A DNA stretch of 64,000 nucleotides from Frankia sp. RB7 (GCA_030403585.1 JAUEPE010000009.1:62001-126000), one strand, 5' to 3'; counted from the stretch's first letter, positions 1 to 10,101 are shown. Numbers and translations: made by a program. Notes: generated from the sequence alone by a model not told the origin.

Positions 1-150
1 GGCGGCGCCGTACATCCGACCGCCGAAGGTCACGCGGCGATGGCGGACGCCACGCTGCCGGCCGCAAGCGCAGTGCTCGGCCTGGATGCCGTGCCGCCAG
101 GAGTCACGCGCGGACTGCTGGCTCCGCTCCTGCCGGGCGCACAGCAATAG
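1..150 (+). CDS. SGNH/GDSL-type hydrolase, C-terminal fragment (5' end outside window)
   Basis: The reading frame is open from base 1 to a TAG at 148-150 and encodes 49 residues. It carries the motif HPTAEGHAAMAD near its start. This fits block V of SGNH/GDSL esterases, where the His of an HPT-x-x-GH sequence is the catalytic base. Only the last part of the protein is visible, so the substrate and any signal peptide cannot be judged. The assignment rests on this one motif; other hydrolases could carry a similar tail. A palindromic repeat follows about 30 bases after the stop. Confidence 0.6.
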   Translation, partial: GGAVHPTAEGHAAMADATLPAASAVLGLDAVPPGVTRGLLAPLLPGAQQ

Positions 151-179
151 CCAACGCGGTGACTCTCTCCACACGCTCG

Positions 180-283
180 CTGTCATCGCCCGCGAAAGCG
201 GGCGATCCAGTATTCCGTGACAGACGTGATTAAATCGAGACGCTGCGGCGTACTGGATTCCCCGCCTTCGCGGGGAATGACAG
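180..283. repeat. dispersed palindromic repeat (two inverted arms)
   Basis: Arm 180-212 reads CTGTCATCGCCCGCG... and arm 251-283 reads ...CGCGGGGAATGACAG. They form an imperfect inverted repeat, and each arm has its own short GC hairpin (CGCCCGC/GCGGGCG and CCCCGC/GCGGGG). The sequence type (TACTGGATTCCCCGCC and relatives) is familiar as an intergenic repeat of Bradyrhizobium-like genomes. It separates the hydrolase tail from the transporter gene. It could also act as a transcriptional terminator. Confidence 0.6.
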
Positions 284-419
284 TCTAAGGGCGCAGGCAC
301 CTGCCGTTCCATCAATTCAAAAACGGCATCAATCGATACTGCCTTGAGCTTGGACACTTTCCCACGTGCGCCTCTAGGAGTCGTCGTGAGGAAATATTTC
401 AAGTTCAAGGAGGCGCCTG

Positions 420-1772
420 ATGAGCGCAGTCGTGTCCGCGACGGACGTGAGGAGATCTCGCGTCAGGCTTTTCATCGTGGCCATGCTGTTCCTGGTCACG
501 ACGGTCAATTACGCCGACCGGGCCACGCTCTCGATCGCGGGTCCCGCGCTCTCCAAGGAGCTTCATCTCGATCCCGTCGCCATGGGCTGGATCTTCTCGG
601 CGTTCGGCTGGTCCTATGTCGCCGCGCAGGTGCCCGGCGGCTGGCTGCTCGACCGCTACGGCTCGCGCCTCGTCTATGCCTTCAGCATCATCGTCTGGTC
701 GCTGTTCACGATGCTGCAGGGCTGGGTCGGCTTCTTCAGCGCCGGCACTGCGATCGTCGTGCTGTTCGCGCTTCGCCTCCTGGTCGGCGTCGCGGAAGCG
801 CCGTCCTTCCCCGCCAACGCCCGCATCGTCGCGGCCTGGTTTCCCGGCAATGAGCGCGGCACCGCATCGGCCTTCTTCAATTCCGGGCAGTATTTCGCCA
901 CCGTGATCTTCGCGCCGCTGATGGGCTGGATCGCCCATGATTATGGCTGGCGCTACGTGTTCTTCGTGATGGGCGGGCTCGGAATCATCATGGGCCTTAC
1001 CTGGATCAAGACCGTCTATGGCCCGAAGGAGCATCCCGGCGTCAACGAGGCCGAGTTCGACTACATCAAGGAAGGCGGCGCGCTGGTCGATCTCGACGCG
1101 CCCCAGGAAGACCTGAAGCGCGACCGTGCAGCGGACTCCGGCCCCCGCTGGGACCACATCCGGCAGTTGCTCTCCAACCGCATGATGCTCGGCGTCTATC
1201 TCGGCCAGTACTGCATCAACACGTTGACCTATTTCTTCCTGACCTGGTTCCCGGTGTATCTGGTCAAGGAGCGCGGCCTCTCGATCCTGCAAGCCGGCTT
1301 CGTCGCGACGCTGCCTGCGCTGTGCGGCTTCATCGGCGGCGTGCTCGGCGGCGTCATCTCCGATGCCATCCTGCGCAAGACCGGCTCGCTGACCATGGCG
1401 CGCAAGATCCCGATCGTCGGCGGCATGCTGCTGTCGATGTCGATCATTGCCTGCAACTATGTCGATGGCCAGGCGCTGGTGGTCGGCTTCATGGCGCTCG
1501 CCTTCTTCGGCAAGGGCATCGGCGCGCTCGGCTGGGCGGTCGTCTCCGACACCTCCCCCAAGGAGGCGGGCGGCGTCTCCGGCGGCCTGTTCAACTCCTT
1601 CGGCAACCTCTCCTCGATCACCACGCCCATCGTGATCGGCTACATCGTGGCCGCGACCGGCTCCTTCAACGGTGCCCTGGTGTTCGTCGGCATCAACGCG
1701 CTGGTGGCCGCGGTCGCCTACCTCGTCGTGGTCGGCAAGATCGAGCGGGTGGTGCTCAAACGTTCCTCCTGA
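420..1772 (+). CDS. gudP: MFS transporter, anion:cation symporter family, probable D-glucarate/D-galactarate permease
   Basis: The 450-residue protein has the pattern of a 12-segment major facilitator. The first helix contains NYADRATLSIAGP, and the loop after helix 2-3 has GGWLLDRYGSR, the MFS motif A region; both resemble the GudP/GarP/ExuT-type anion:cation symporters. The ATG at 420 sits 6-8 bases after AAGGAGG. It lies just upstream of a LysR gene and of the complete glucarate/galactarate pathway, so uptake of these hexarates is the natural inference. Specificity within this permease group (glucarate, galactarate, galactonate) cannot be read from sequence, so the gene symbol is a context-based call. 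A hairpin (CGCTCCG/CGGAGCG, 1774-1793) follows the stop directly. Confidence 0.82.
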   Translation: MSAVVSATDVRRSRVRLFIVAMLFLVTTVNYADRATLSIAGPALSKELHLDPVAMGWIFSAFGWSYVAAQVPGGWLLDRYGSRLVYAFSIIVWSLFTMLQGWVGFFSAGTAIVVLFALRLLVGVAEAPSFPANARIVAAWFPGNERGTASAFFNSGQYFATVIFAPLMGWIAHDYGWRYVFFVMGGLGIIMGLTWIKTVYGPKEHPGVNEAEFDYIKEGGALVDLDAPQEDLKRDRAADSGPRWDHIRQLLSNRMMLGVYLGQYCINTLTYFFLTWFPVYLVKERGLSILQAGFVATLPALCGFIGGVLGGVISDAILRKTGSLTMARKIPIVGGMLLSMSIIACNYVDGQALVVGFMALAFFGKGIGALGWAVVSDTSPKEAGGVSGGLFNSFGNLSSITTPIVIGYIVAATGSFNGALVFVGINALVAAVAYLVVVGKIERVVLKRSS

Positions 1773-1807
1773 GCGCTCCGAGTGATCGGAGCGGGACAGG
1801 CAACTCA

Positions 1808-1840
1808 ACGGCGGCCCTAAAAAGCCGCCGTCTTTGTTTT
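1808..1840 (+). terminator. Rho-independent terminator after the permease gene
   Basis: The stem is ACGGCGGC (1808-1815) with GCCGCCGT (1824-1831), with an 8-base loop, followed by CTTTGTTTT. It lies between the permease and the LysR gene, so the two are probably not one simple transcript. Confidence 0.75.
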
Positions 1841-1899
1841 GGGGATGATCGATGCTAGAACTGCCAGGGAAACGCCTTATTCATCTAAGGCATGTATCG

Positions 1900-2805
1900 A
1901 TGTTCGACCTCAACCAGCTCCGCTGTTTCGTCACGGTGGCCGAAGAACTGCACTTCGGCCGTGCCGCCGCGCGGCTCAACATGACCCAGCCACCGCTGTC
2001 CCGGCAGATCCAGGTGCTGGAGCACATCATCGACGCGCCGCTGCTGGAGCGCACCAGCCGCTCGGTGCGCCTGACGCCGGCCGGGCGCAGCTTCCTGCCC
2101 GAAGCCAGACGCATCCTGAAGCTTGCCGAGAGCGCTTCACAGGTCGCTCGCCGCATCGCGCTCGGCAAGACCGGCTCGCTGAAGATCGGCTTTACGGCCG
2201 CGGCCGCCTACGGCTTCCTGCCCGAGCTGGTCGCGGCCTGCCGCGCCAAGCTGCCGGAGGTCGATTTCTCGCTGAAGGAGATGGTCTCAGGCGACCAGTT
2301 CGAAGCGCTGACCTCGGGCCAGATCGATGCCGGCCTGCTGCGGCCACCGATCGCGCGGCCCGAACTGACCAGCCGCCGCGTCGTCGCCGAGCCCCTGCTC
2401 GCCGCGATCCCGAAGAAGCACCCGCTGGCGAATGCCGAGAACATCACCATCAAGGATTTCGACGGCCAACCCTTCGTGATGTATTCGCCCTATGAGAGCC
2501 GCTATTTCCACGACCTGTTGGTGGCGCTGTTCACCCGCGCCGACATTCTGCCGCGCTATGTCCAGCATCTGAGTCAAATCCACTCGATTCTCGCGATGGT
2601 GCGCGCAGGCCTCGGCCTCGCCATCGTGCCGGCCGCGGCCGCCGGCCTGAAAATCTCCGACGTTCGGCTGCGCCCTCTGAAGCTGCGCAACCGCGTTCCG
2701 GTCGAGCTCTTCATGGTCTGGCGCCGCGACGACGAGAACCCGCTGTTGTCCGCGCTGGTCAAGATCGCCAGCGAATTGTCCTCGGCCGAGGTGATGGAAG
2801 ATTGA
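1900..2805 (+). CDS. LysR-family transcriptional regulator of the aldarate genes
   Basis: The 301-residue protein has a typical LysR winged-helix N-terminus (FDLNQLRCFVTVAEELHFGRAA, then the NMTQPPLSRQI recognition helix) and a periplasmic-binding-like effector domain from about residue 90. The start is placed at ATG 1900 because the LysR domain begins there. An upstream in-frame ATG at 1852 would add 16 residues not found in the family. TAAGG lies 10 bases before ATG 1900. It sits between the hexarate permease and kdgD on the same strand, so control of the glucarate/galactarate genes by a pathway acid or intermediate is likely but not shown. The 127 bases to kdgD leave room for a regulated promoter. 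Confidence 0.88.
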   Translation: MFDLNQLRCFVTVAEELHFGRAAARLNMTQPPLSRQIQVLEHIIDAPLLERTSRSVRLTPAGRSFLPEARRILKLAESASQVARRIALGKTGSLKIGFTAAAAYGFLPELVAACRAKLPEVDFSLKEMVSGDQFEALTSGQIDAGLLRPPIARPELTSRRVVAEPLLAAIPKKHPLANAENITIKDFDGQPFVMYSPYESRYFHDLLVALFTRADILPRYVQHLSQIHSILAMVRAGLGLAIVPAAAAGLKISDVRLRPLKLRNRVPVELFMVWRRDDENPLLSALVKIASELSSAEVMED

Positions 2806-2932
2806 TGCTCAATCCGCATCGGTCGATATAGGCTTTGGCTTGGACGCGCATCGAACGGTTGCCTAAACAACGGCGCATGGACGCGCGGCCTTGTTGCGTC
2901 CTCCACAACACCAGAAACAGGGAGCAGCGCTC

Positions 2933-3877
2933 ATGAGCAAGATGACCCCGCAGGAAATGGCCCAGAAGATCGGATCGGGCCTTCTGTCCTTCCCCGTCAC
3001 GCCGTTCAAGGCGGACTATTCCTTCGACGAGGCGACCTACCGCGCCAACATGGATTGGCTGTGCGGCTATGATGTCGCAGGCCTGTTCGCCGCCGGCGGC
3101 ACCGGCGAGTTCTTCTCGCTGACCCCGACCGAAGTCCCCCACGTCGTCAAGGTCGCCGTCGAGGAGACCAAGGGCCGCGTGCCCGTGCTCGCCGGCACAG
3201 GCTATGGCACCGCGATCGCCCGCGAGATCGCGATCGGCGCCGAGAAGGCCGGCGCTGACGGCCTTTTGCTGCTGCCGCCCTACCTCACCCATTCCGAGCA
3301 GGAAGGCCTTGCCGCCCACGTCGAGGCCGTCTGCGCCGCCGTGAAGATCGGCGTCATCGTCTACAACCGCGACAACGCCATCCTCCAGCCCGACACCGTC
3401 GCCCGCCTCGCCGAGCGCTGCCCTAATCTCGTAGGCTACAAGGACGGCATCGGCGATATCGAGCTGATGACCCGCGTCTACACCAAGCTCGGCGACCGCC
3501 TGACCTATGTCGGCGGCCTCCCGACCGCCGAGACGTTCGCGCTGCCCTATCTCGACATGGGCGTGACGACTTACTCCTCGGCCGTCTTCAACTTCGTGCC
3601 GGAATTCGCCACCAACTTCTACGCCGCGGTACGCAAGCGCGACCATGCGACGATCCAAGCGGGCCTGAAGAATTTCATCCTGCCGCTGATCGAAATCCGC
3701 AACCGCAAGAAGGGCTATGCAGTCTCGATCATCAAGGCCGGCATGAAGGTCATTGGCCGCGATTCCGGCCCGGTCCGCCCGCCGCTGACCGATCTCTCCG
3801 AGCAGGAGATTGCGGAGCTGGCCGCGCTGGTCAAAAATCTGCCCGCCATTCGATCGTCACAACAGGCGGCAGAATAA
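2933..3877 (+). CDS. kdgD: 5-dehydro-4-deoxyglucarate dehydratase
   Basis: The 314-residue protein belongs to the DapA/NAL class I aldolase-like superfamily. It should decarboxylate and dehydrate 5-keto-4-deoxy-D-glucarate to 2-oxoglutarate semialdehyde in the cytoplasm. The Schiff-base lysine is K170 in GYKDGIGD, and the partner tyrosine is Y144 in VIVYNRDN. The N-terminal SFPVTPF and [10 protein letters not shown] segments match the family. ATG 2933 is chosen over one 14 codons upstream because CAGGGAGC lies 8 bases before it and the family starts near here. It is followed after 26 bases by glucarate dehydratase, whose product is its substrate. Confidence 0.93.
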   Translation: MSKMTPQEMAQKIGSGLLSFPVTPFKADYSFDEATYRANMDWLCGYDVAGLFAAGGTGEFFSLTPTEVPHVVKVAVEETKGRVPVLAGTGYGTAIAREIAIGAEKAGADGLLLLPPYLTHSEQEGLAAHVEAVCAAVKIGVIVYNRDNAILQPDTVARLAERCPNLVGYKDGIGDIELMTRVYTKLGDRLTYVGGLPTAETFALPYLDMGVTTYSSAVFNFVPEFATNFYAAVRKRDHATIQAGLKNFILPLIEIRNRKKGYAVSIIKAGMKVIGRDSGPVRPPLTDLSEQEIAELAALVKNLPAIRSSQQAAE

Positions 3878-3903
3878 AGCAAGACAACAGGGAGGAGCGT
3901 GCG

Positions 3904-5262
3904 ATGGCCCAGACTGATATCTCCGGCGCGCCAGTCGCCGGTGCACCGGTCGTCACATCGATGCAGGTGATCCCCGTCGCCGGCCGCGACGGCATGCTCC
4001 TCAATCTGAGTGGCGCGCATGCGCCGTTCTTCACCCGCAACATCGTCATCCTCACCGACAATGCCGGCCACACCGGCGTCGGCGAAGTGCCTGGCGGGCA
4101 AAAGATCTGGCAGACGCTCCAGGATGCCCGCGATCTCGTGATCGGCAAGACCGTCGGCGCGATGAACAACATCCTCGCCGACATTCGCACCGCCTTCGCC
4201 GACCGCGATGCCGGTGGCCGCGGCAAGCAGACATTTGACCTTCGCGTGATGATCCACGCTGTCACCGCGATCGAATCCGCCCTGCTCGACCTGCTCGGCC
4301 AGCACCTCAATCTTCCCGTCGCGGCGCTGCTCGGCGAAGGCCAGCAGCGCAAGAGCGTCGAGACGCTCGGCTACCTCTTCTTCGTCGGCGACCGGCGCAA
4401 ATCCAGGCTCGACTACGTCAAGGGCGAGACCGGCAAGCCCGAATGGTTCAACCTCCGCCATCGGGAGGCGATGACGCCGGAGACGGTGGTGCGGCTCGCG
4501 GAAGCGACCCACGACCATTACGGCTTCGCCGACTTCAAGCTCAAAGGCGGCGTGCTCCGTGGCGAGCAGGAGATCGAGGCCGTCACGGCCATCGCAAAGC
4601 GCTTTCCCAATGCCCGCGTCACGCTCGACCCGAATGGCGCCTGGTCGCTCGACGAGGCCATCAGCCTCTGCAAGAACATGCACGGCATCCTCGCCTATGC
4701 CGAGGATCCCTGCGGCGCCGAGGCCGGCTTCTCCGGCCGCGAGATCATGGCCGAGTTCCGCCGCGCCACGGGCTTGCCGACCGCAACCAATATGATCGCC
4801 ACCGACTGGCGCCAGCTCAGCCACGCGCTGCGCCTCGGTGCGGTGGACATTCCGCTGGCCGATCCCCACTTCTGGACCATGCAAGGCTCGGTACGCGTCG
4901 CCCAGACCTGCCGTGACAACGGCCTGACCTGGGGCTCGCACTCCAACAACCATTTTGACATTTCGCTCGCGATGTTCACCCATGTCGGCGCCGCGGCCCC
5001 CGGCAAGGTCACCGCGATCGACACCCACTGGATCTGGCAGGATGGCCAGGCGCTCACCAAGGAGCCGCTCCAGATCAAGGGCGGCAAGATCGCGGTCCCG
5101 GATCGTCCGGGCCTCGGCATCGAGATCGACCGTGCGGCCATCGAGGCCGCGCATGAACTCTACAAGCAGCATGGACTTGGCGCCCGCGACGACGCCACGG
5201 CCATGCAGGACCTGATCCCCGGCTGGACCTTTGACGACAAGCGTCCTTGCCTGGTTCGATAA
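3904..5262 (+). CDS. gudD: glucarate dehydratase
   Basis: The 452-residue enolase-superfamily enzyme dehydrates D-glucarate (and usually L-idarate) to 5-keto-4-deoxy-D-glucarate. Expected glucarate dehydratase residues are visible: the Lys pair K212 and K214 (FKLKGG), metal ligands D242 (with N244, LDPNGAW), E267 (YAEDPCG) and N296 (TNMIATDW), and the HSNNHFD segment with His 346 and His 350 that holds the catalytic His. Length is normal for the family. An AGGGAGG ribosome site precedes the ATG. It stands between kdgD (26 bases upstream) and the semialdehyde dehydrogenase (18 bases downstream), so this is a pathway-ordered operon. Confidence 0.95.
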   Translation: MAQTDISGAPVAGAPVVTSMQVIPVAGRDGMLLNLSGAHAPFFTRNIVILTDNAGHTGVGEVPGGQKIWQTLQDARDLVIGKTVGAMNNILADIRTAFADRDAGGRGKQTFDLRVMIHAVTAIESALLDLLGQHLNLPVAALLGEGQQRKSVETLGYLFFVGDRRKSRLDYVKGETGKPEWFNLRHREAMTPETVVRLAEATHDHYGFADFKLKGGVLRGEQEIEAVTAIAKRFPNARVTLDPNGAWSLDEAISLCKNMHGILAYAEDPCGAEAGFSGREIMAEFRRATGLPTATNMIATDWRQLSHALRLGAVDIPLADPHFWTMQGSVRVAQTCRDNGLTWGSHSNNHFDISLAMFTHVGAAAPGKVTAIDTHWIWQDGQALTKEPLQIKGGKIAVPDRPGLGIEIDRAAIEAAHELYKQHGLGARDDATAMQDLIPGWTFDDKRPCLVR

Positions 5263-5280
5263 ATAACTCTGGAGGAAACG

Positions 5281-6729
5281 ATGACTGCGATCCTGAAAAA
5301 CTTCATCGGCGGCGAGTGGGTCGATGGCTCCGGCATCACCAAGAACATCAATCCCTCCAACACCAACGATCTGGTCGGCGAATACGCCAAGGCCGACAAG
5401 GCGCAGACCGAAAAGGCGATCGCGGCCGCGAAAGCCGCCTTCCCCGCCTGGGCGCAGTCGACGCCGCAGGTGCGCTACGACGCGCTGAACAAGATTTCTC
5501 TTGAAATTATCGCCCGCAAGGAAGAGCTCGGCCGCCTGCTTGCCCGCGAGGAAGGCAAGACGCTCCCCGAGGGCATCGGCGAGGTCGCCCGCGCCGGCCA
5601 GATCTTTGCGTTCTTCGCCGGTGAAGCGCTGCGCCTGATCGGCGAAAAGGGCGCCTCGGTGCGTCCCGGCCTCGACGTCGAGCTCACCCGTGAGCCGGTC
5701 GGCGTCATCGGCATGATCACGCCCTGGAATTTCCCGATCGCGATCCCGGCCTGGAAGATCGCGCCGGCGCTCTGCTACGGCAACACCGTCGTGTTCAAGC
5801 CGGCTGAACTGGTGCCGGGCTCCGGGCATGCGTTGTCCGAGATCATCGCCCGCTCCGGCATTCCGGCCGGCGTGTTCAATCTCGTGGTCGGCTCCGGCTC
5901 CGTGGTCGGCCAGACGCTGCTTGAGCACCCGGATGTTGCAGCGATCTCCTTCACCGGCTCGGTGCAGACCGGCCGCAAGATCGCGCAGGCCTGCGTGCTC
6001 TCGAACCCGATGAAGAAATTCCAGCTCGAGATGGGCGGCAAGAATCCGCTGGTCGTGCTCGACGACGCCGACCTCAAGACTGCCGTCGAGGTCGCCGTCA
6101 ACGGCGCCTATTTCTCGACCGGCCAGCGCTGCACGGCGTCCTCCCGCCTGATCGTCACCGAAGGCATCCATGACCGCTTCGTCGCGGCGGTGGCCGAGCG
6201 TCTGAACGGCCTGTCGGTGGACGACGCACTCAAGGCCGGCGTGCATATCGGCCCTGTCGTCGATCAGAGCCAGCTCGACCAGGACCTCCGCTACATCAAG
6301 ATCGGCCAGGACGAAGGCGCGAAGCTCGCTTTCGGCGGCGAGTTGCTCAAGCGCGAGACGCCCGGCCACTACCTCCAGCCGGCGCTGTTTACTGAGGCCA
6401 ACAACAACATGCGCATCGCGCGTGAGGAAATCTTCGGCCCCGTTGCCGCCGTGATCCGCGCCAAGAACTACGACGAGGCGCTGGCGATCTCCAACGACAC
6501 CGAGTTCGGTCTCGCTTCCGGCATCTGCACAAGCAGCCTGAAATACGCCTCGCACTACAAGCGCAACAGCGAGTCCGGCATGGTGATGGTCAATCTGCCG
6601 ACCGCCGGCGTCGACTATCACGTGCCGTTCGGCGGCCGGAAGGGCTCGAGCTACGGCGCCCGCGAGCAGGGCTCCTATGCTCGCGAGTTCTACACAACGG
6701 TGAAGACCGCCTATACCTATCCCGGTTGA
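5281..6729 (+). CDS. 2-oxoglutarate semialdehyde (2,5-dioxovalerate) dehydrogenase, NAD(P)+-dependent
   Basis: The 482-residue aldehyde dehydrogenase has the catalytic Cys C284 (GQRCTAS) and the general base E250 (QLEMGGKN), 34 residues apart as is usual. The N-terminal NFIGGEWVDG is also typical. Its position after kdgD and gudD identifies the likely substrate as 2-oxoglutarate semialdehyde, giving 2-oxoglutarate for the TCA cycle. From sequence alone it could be another succinate-semialdehyde-like ALDH. GGAGGAAACG precedes the ATG. An inverted repeat separates it from garD. Confidence 0.88.
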   Translation: MTAILKNFIGGEWVDGSGITKNINPSNTNDLVGEYAKADKAQTEKAIAAAKAAFPAWAQSTPQVRYDALNKISLEIIARKEELGRLLAREEGKTLPEGIGEVARAGQIFAFFAGEALRLIGEKGASVRPGLDVELTREPVGVIGMITPWNFPIAIPAWKIAPALCYGNTVVFKPAELVPGSGHALSEIIARSGIPAGVFNLVVGSGSVVGQTLLEHPDVAAISFTGSVQTGRKIAQACVLSNPMKKFQLEMGGKNPLVVLDDADLKTAVEVAVNGAYFSTGQRCTASSRLIVTEGIHDRFVAAVAERLNGLSVDDALKAGVHIGPVVDQSQLDQDLRYIKIGQDEGAKLAFGGELLKRETPGHYLQPALFTEANNNMRIAREEIFGPVAAVIRAKNYDEALAISNDTEFGLASGICTSSLKYASHYKRNSESGMVMVNLPTAGVDYHVPFGGRKGSSYGAREQGSYAREFYTTVKTAYTYPG

Positions 6730-6749
6730 TAGGCTGATTTGTAGGCATC

Positions 6750-6836
6750 GTAGGGTGGGTTAGCGCAGCGTAACCCACCTCTTCTGCTTCCGCGCATAAA
6801 GACATTGGTGGGTTACGCTGCGCTAACCCACCCTAC
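6750..6836. repeat. perfect 30-bp inverted repeat built of REP-like palindromes
   Basis: Arms 6750-6779 and 6807-6836 are exact reverse complements (GTAGGGTGGGTTAGCGCAGC... and its complement), separated by 27 bases. Each arm is itself a palindrome with 9-bp half-stems (GGTGGGTTA/TAACCCACC). This is a widespread REP-like intergenic element in Bradyrhizobium and other bacteria. Its position inside the aldarate operon suggests partial termination or message stabilisation between the dehydrogenase and garD. Confidence 0.85.
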
Positions 6837-6853
6837 AAGCCCGGAGTCCTTCC

Positions 6854-8395
6854 ATGGACCAGGACGTCGCAGCGAAAGAGCAGCCCCGTTACATCAAGCT
6901 CAACGCGCGCGACAATGTCGCGATCGTGGTCAATGATTTCGGGCTTCCCGCCGGCTCCCGCTTTGCCTGCGGGCTGACGCTGCGCGCCTTCGTGCCGCAG
7001 GGGCACAAGACGGCGCTGGTCGACATCGGACAAGACCAGCCGATCATCCGCTATGGCGAGGTGATCGGCCACGCGCTCGCGCCGATCCTGGCAGGTGAGT
7101 GGGTCGACGAGGCGCGCATCCGCATGCCGGAGGCTCCTGACCTCGACAAGCTGGAAATTTCCACCGCCGTCCCTGCCCCGCTGCCGCCGCTCGAAGGTTT
7201 TACCTTCGAGGGCTTTCGCAACACGGACGGCTCCGTCGGCACCAAGAACATTCTCGGCATCTCCTCCTCCGTGCAATGCGTCAAGGGCACGATGGAATAT
7301 GCGGTCAAGCGCATCCGCACCGAGCTATTGCCGAAATATCCGAACGTCGACGACGTCGTGCCGCTGACGCATGCCTATGGCTGTGGCGTTGCGATCAACG
7401 CGCCCGACGCGGTGATTCCGATCCGAACGCTGCAAAACCTCGCGCTCAACCCGAATTTCGGCGGCGAGATCCTGGTCATCAGTCTCGGCTGCGAGAAGCT
7501 CGCGCCCGAGCGGCTGGTGCCGGAAGGCATCAGCGATGCCATCGTGCGCATGCAGGACGAAGCCTTCGACGGGTTTGGCGCCATCGTCGACGCGATCATG
7601 ACCCAGGCGGAAGCCCGCCTGAAAATCCTCAACAAGCGCACCCGCGAGACCTGCCCCGCCGCCGATCTCGTGATCGGCCTGCAATGCGGCGGCAGCGATG
7701 CCTTTTCCGGCGTCACGGCAAACCCCGCCCTCGGCTTCGCCGCCGACCTTCTTGTGCGCGCCGGCGCCACTGTAATGTTTTCGGAAGTCACCGAAGTGCG
7801 CGACGCCATCCAGCTCCTCACGCGACGCGCCATCAACGAGGACGTCGGCCGCGCGCTGGTGCGCGAGATGGCCTGGTACGATTCGTATTTGGCCCGCGGC
7901 GGCGCCGATCGCAGCGCCAACACGACACCCGGCAACAAAAAGGGCGGTCTCGCCAACATCGTCGAAAAATCATTGGGCTCGATCGTCAAGTCCGGCTCAA
8001 GCGCCATCACCGGCGTGCTCTCGCCCGGCCAGAAGGCGACGCAGAAGGGCATGCTGTTTGCGGCAACGCCGGCGTCCGACTTCATCTGCGGCACGCTCCA
8101 GCTCGCCTCCGGCATGACGTTGCAGGTGTTCACGACCGGCCGCGGCACGCCTTACGGCCTTGCGGCTGCGCCCGTGATCAAGGTCGCGACCCGCACCGAG
8201 CTGGCGCGCCGCTGGAAAGACCTGATCGACTTCGACGCAGGCGGCATCGCCACCGGTAAGAAGACCATCGAGGAAACCGGCTGGGAGCTGTTCCGCCTGA
8301 TCCTCGACGTCGCCTCCGGTCGCACCAAGCCGTGGTCGGATCGCTGGGGCATCCACAACGACCTCACGCTGTTCAATCCGGCGCCGGTGACCTGA
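6854..8395 (+). CDS. garD: galactarate dehydratase (GarD/UxaA family)
   Basis: The 513-residue protein has the two-part layout of the altronate/galactarate dehydratase family. An N-terminal SAF-like domain (about residues 12-100) is followed by a large catalytic domain beginning around [12 protein letters not shown]. Conserved segments include the Cys-containing [17 protein letters not shown] and [11 protein letters not shown], expected to help hold the metal. It would convert D-galactarate to 5-keto-4-deoxy-D-glucarate and feed the same KdgD step as glucarate. The start lies directly after the inverted repeat. The next gene starts 28 bases after the stop. Confidence 0.92.
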   Translation: MDQDVAAKEQPRYIKLNARDNVAIVVNDFGLPAGSRFACGLTLRAFVPQGHKTALVDIGQDQPIIRYGEVIGHALAPILAGEWVDEARIRMPEAPDLDKLEISTAVPAPLPPLEGFTFEGFRNTDGSVGTKNILGISSSVQCVKGTMEYAVKRIRTELLPKYPNVDDVVPLTHAYGCGVAINAPDAVIPIRTLQNLALNPNFGGEILVISLGCEKLAPERLVPEGISDAIVRMQDEAFDGFGAIVDAIMTQAEARLKILNKRTRETCPAADLVIGLQCGGSDAFSGVTANPALGFAADLLVRAGATVMFSEVTEVRDAIQLLTRRAINEDVGRALVREMAWYDSYLARGGADRSANTTPGNKKGGLANIVEKSLGSIVKSGSSAITGVLSPGQKATQKGMLFAATPASDFICGTLQLASGMTLQVFTTGRGTPYGLAAAPVIKVATRTELARRWKDLIDFDAGGIATGKKTIEETGWELFRLILDVASGRTKPWSDRWGIHNDLTLFNPAPVT

Positions 8396-8423
8396 GCGCC
8401 GGCAACTCGTCCAAGAGGACTCG

Positions 8424-9629
8424 ATGTCGGGCATCACGACTCTGCGCACCATCCGCATCGACGAGCGGCCGAACCTGATCTGGGTCGAGATCGAAACCGA
8501 CGAGGGACTGACCGGCCTTGGCGAAAGCTTTCGCGGCGCGCAGGCCGTCGAGGCCGCGGTGCATGAGCTCGTAGCGCCGCTGGTGCTCGGCCAGGACTCC
8601 CGCCGCATCGAGGCGATCTCGCGCCAGTTGCTGACGCCCTATCTGGGCTTCCACAGCGTCAGCGCCGAGGTGCGCGCGGCCAGTGCCATCGACATAGCGT
8701 TGTGGGACCTCAAGGGCCAGCGTCACGGCATTCCCGTGCACGAGGCGCTCGGCGGCGCGAGCCGGCTCGAGATCCGCGCCTACAACACCTGCGCCGGCTA
8801 TGCCTACAACACGAAAAGCTCCAGGCGCCGCGAGATCGGCGCTGACGATGCCGCGCTCGGCCCCTATGACGACCAGATCGCCTTCATGCGCGATGCCGGG
8901 GCGCTTGCCGAAAGCCTTCTGAGCGAAGGCTACAGCGCCATGAAGATCTGGCCGTTCGACCCTTTTGCCGCGACTGGCAGTCATGCGATCTCGCTCGCCG
9001 ACCTCAAGACCGGACTGGAGCCCTTCCGCAAAATCCGCGACGCGGTCGGCGACCGCATCGAGATCATGTGCGAATTGCACAGCCTGTGGGGCATGCACAC
9101 TGCCGAGCGTATCTGCCGCGCGCTGGAAGATTACGGCTTGTTCTGGGTCGAGGATCCCCTCAACAAGATGGATGACGTGCATGGCCTCGCCGATCTCAGG
9201 CGGCGCGTGAAGACGCCGATCTGCGGCAGCGAGACGCTGGCGGGCGCGGCAAACTTCCGCAATCTGCTCGCGGCCGACGCCGTCGACGTCGTGATGCTCG
9301 ACATCGCCTGGTGCGGCGGCTTGAGCGAGGCGCGCAAGATCGCGGCGCTGAGCGAGGCCTACAACAAGCCTCTCGCGCCGCATGACTGCACCGGACCCGT
9401 CGCGCTGATGGCGGGCTTGCATCTGGCGCTGCATGCGCCGACCGCGATCTTCCAGGAGGTCGTGCGCGCGACGCTGTCGACCTGGTACCGCGACCTCGTC
9501 ACCGCGCTGCCCGTCGTGAACAACGGAATCGTGTCGGCACCGACCGCGCCCGGTCTCGGGCTTGCGCTCAATCCGGATTTGCGCCGCCGCGCGGATGCAG
9601 TGGTGCGAGAATCCAAACTCGGCGCTTGA
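8424..9629 (+). CDS. mandelate racemase/muconate lactonizing enzyme family protein (sugar-acid dehydratase-like)
   Basis: This 401-residue enolase-superfamily protein has an N-terminal capping domain and a barrel with the segments MKIWPFD, EIMCELHS, WVEDPLN, ICGSETLAG and PHDCTGP. These resemble the galactonate-dehydratase-like mandelate racemase subgroup, where acidic residues bind Mg2+ and a His in the last segment acts as acid/base. The gene follows garD by 28 bases and closes the operon. A second dehydratase for an aldarate or aldonate, or a lactone-processing step, is plausible; the exact substrate is unknown. The spacer to the next gene (9630-9821) shows no further structure. Confidence 0.75.
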   Translation: MSGITTLRTIRIDERPNLIWVEIETDEGLTGLGESFRGAQAVEAAVHELVAPLVLGQDSRRIEAISRQLLTPYLGFHSVSAEVRAASAIDIALWDLKGQRHGIPVHEALGGASRLEIRAYNTCAGYAYNTKSSRRREIGADDAALGPYDDQIAFMRDAGALAESLLSEGYSAMKIWPFDPFAATGSHAISLADLKTGLEPFRKIRDAVGDRIEIMCELHSLWGMHTAERICRALEDYGLFWVEDPLNKMDDVHGLADLRRRVKTPICGSETLAGAANFRNLLAADAVDVVMLDIAWCGGLSEARKIAALSEAYNKPLAPHDCTGPVALMAGLHLALHAPTAIFQEVVRATLSTWYRDLVTALPVVNNGIVSAPTAPGLGLALNPDLRRRADAVVRESKLGA

Positions 9630-9821
9630 AGCACGATCGCCCGTCTCTCGCGAAGCCGTCCGGAAATATTGACGCGGAAAAACTTCTTCCTCGTTTCGTG
9701 CTGGCGTCTCACGCAACCAAATTGACCCGCACGCGGAAGACGAGTGTTCGCACACAAGCGAACCTGCTGCGGCACAGCCGCGACCAAACCTCCGATTGAC
9801 ATCTTCAACGGAGATTTTGAA

Positions 9822-10091
9822 ATGCGTATTCTCTCGATGATTGCCGTTGCCGGCGCAATGATTACAAGCACAGCCAGCGCATTTGCCGGCGAGCTCCCCT
9901 CTTACGAAGTGACGTCATTTCCGATCTCGGCGATGCAAGTGCAGGTGCTCGGCGGCACTGGCGTTCAGGAGCAATCGACTGCGCCCACGATGATCGTCGC
10001 CGGCATGCCCGCCTCGCCCGCGCAGATCTCGGTGCTGTCACCTCGCGTAAAGAGGCTCGCCAGTGCCGATGCAGATAGCCAGGCGCGCTAA
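9822..10091 (+). CDS. small exported protein of unknown function
   Basis: The start is taken at ATG 9822, which has ACGGAG about 9 bases upstream and begins a clear Sec signal peptide (MRILSMIAVAGAMITS, cleavage near SAFAG). The mature part is only about 65 residues, without cysteines, and contains PTMIVAGMPASPAQISVLSPR. An in-frame start at 9744 would hide the signal peptide and is rejected. Similar tiny exported proteins are common in Bradyrhizobium, but I know no function. A strong hairpin follows, shared with the opposing gene. Confidence 0.65.
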   Translation: MRILSMIAVAGAMITSTASAFAGELPSYEVTSFPISAMQVQVLGGTGVQEQSTAPTMIVAGMPASPAQISVLSPRVKRLASADADSQAR

Positions 10092-10101
10092 GCCTTCGCA
10101 T

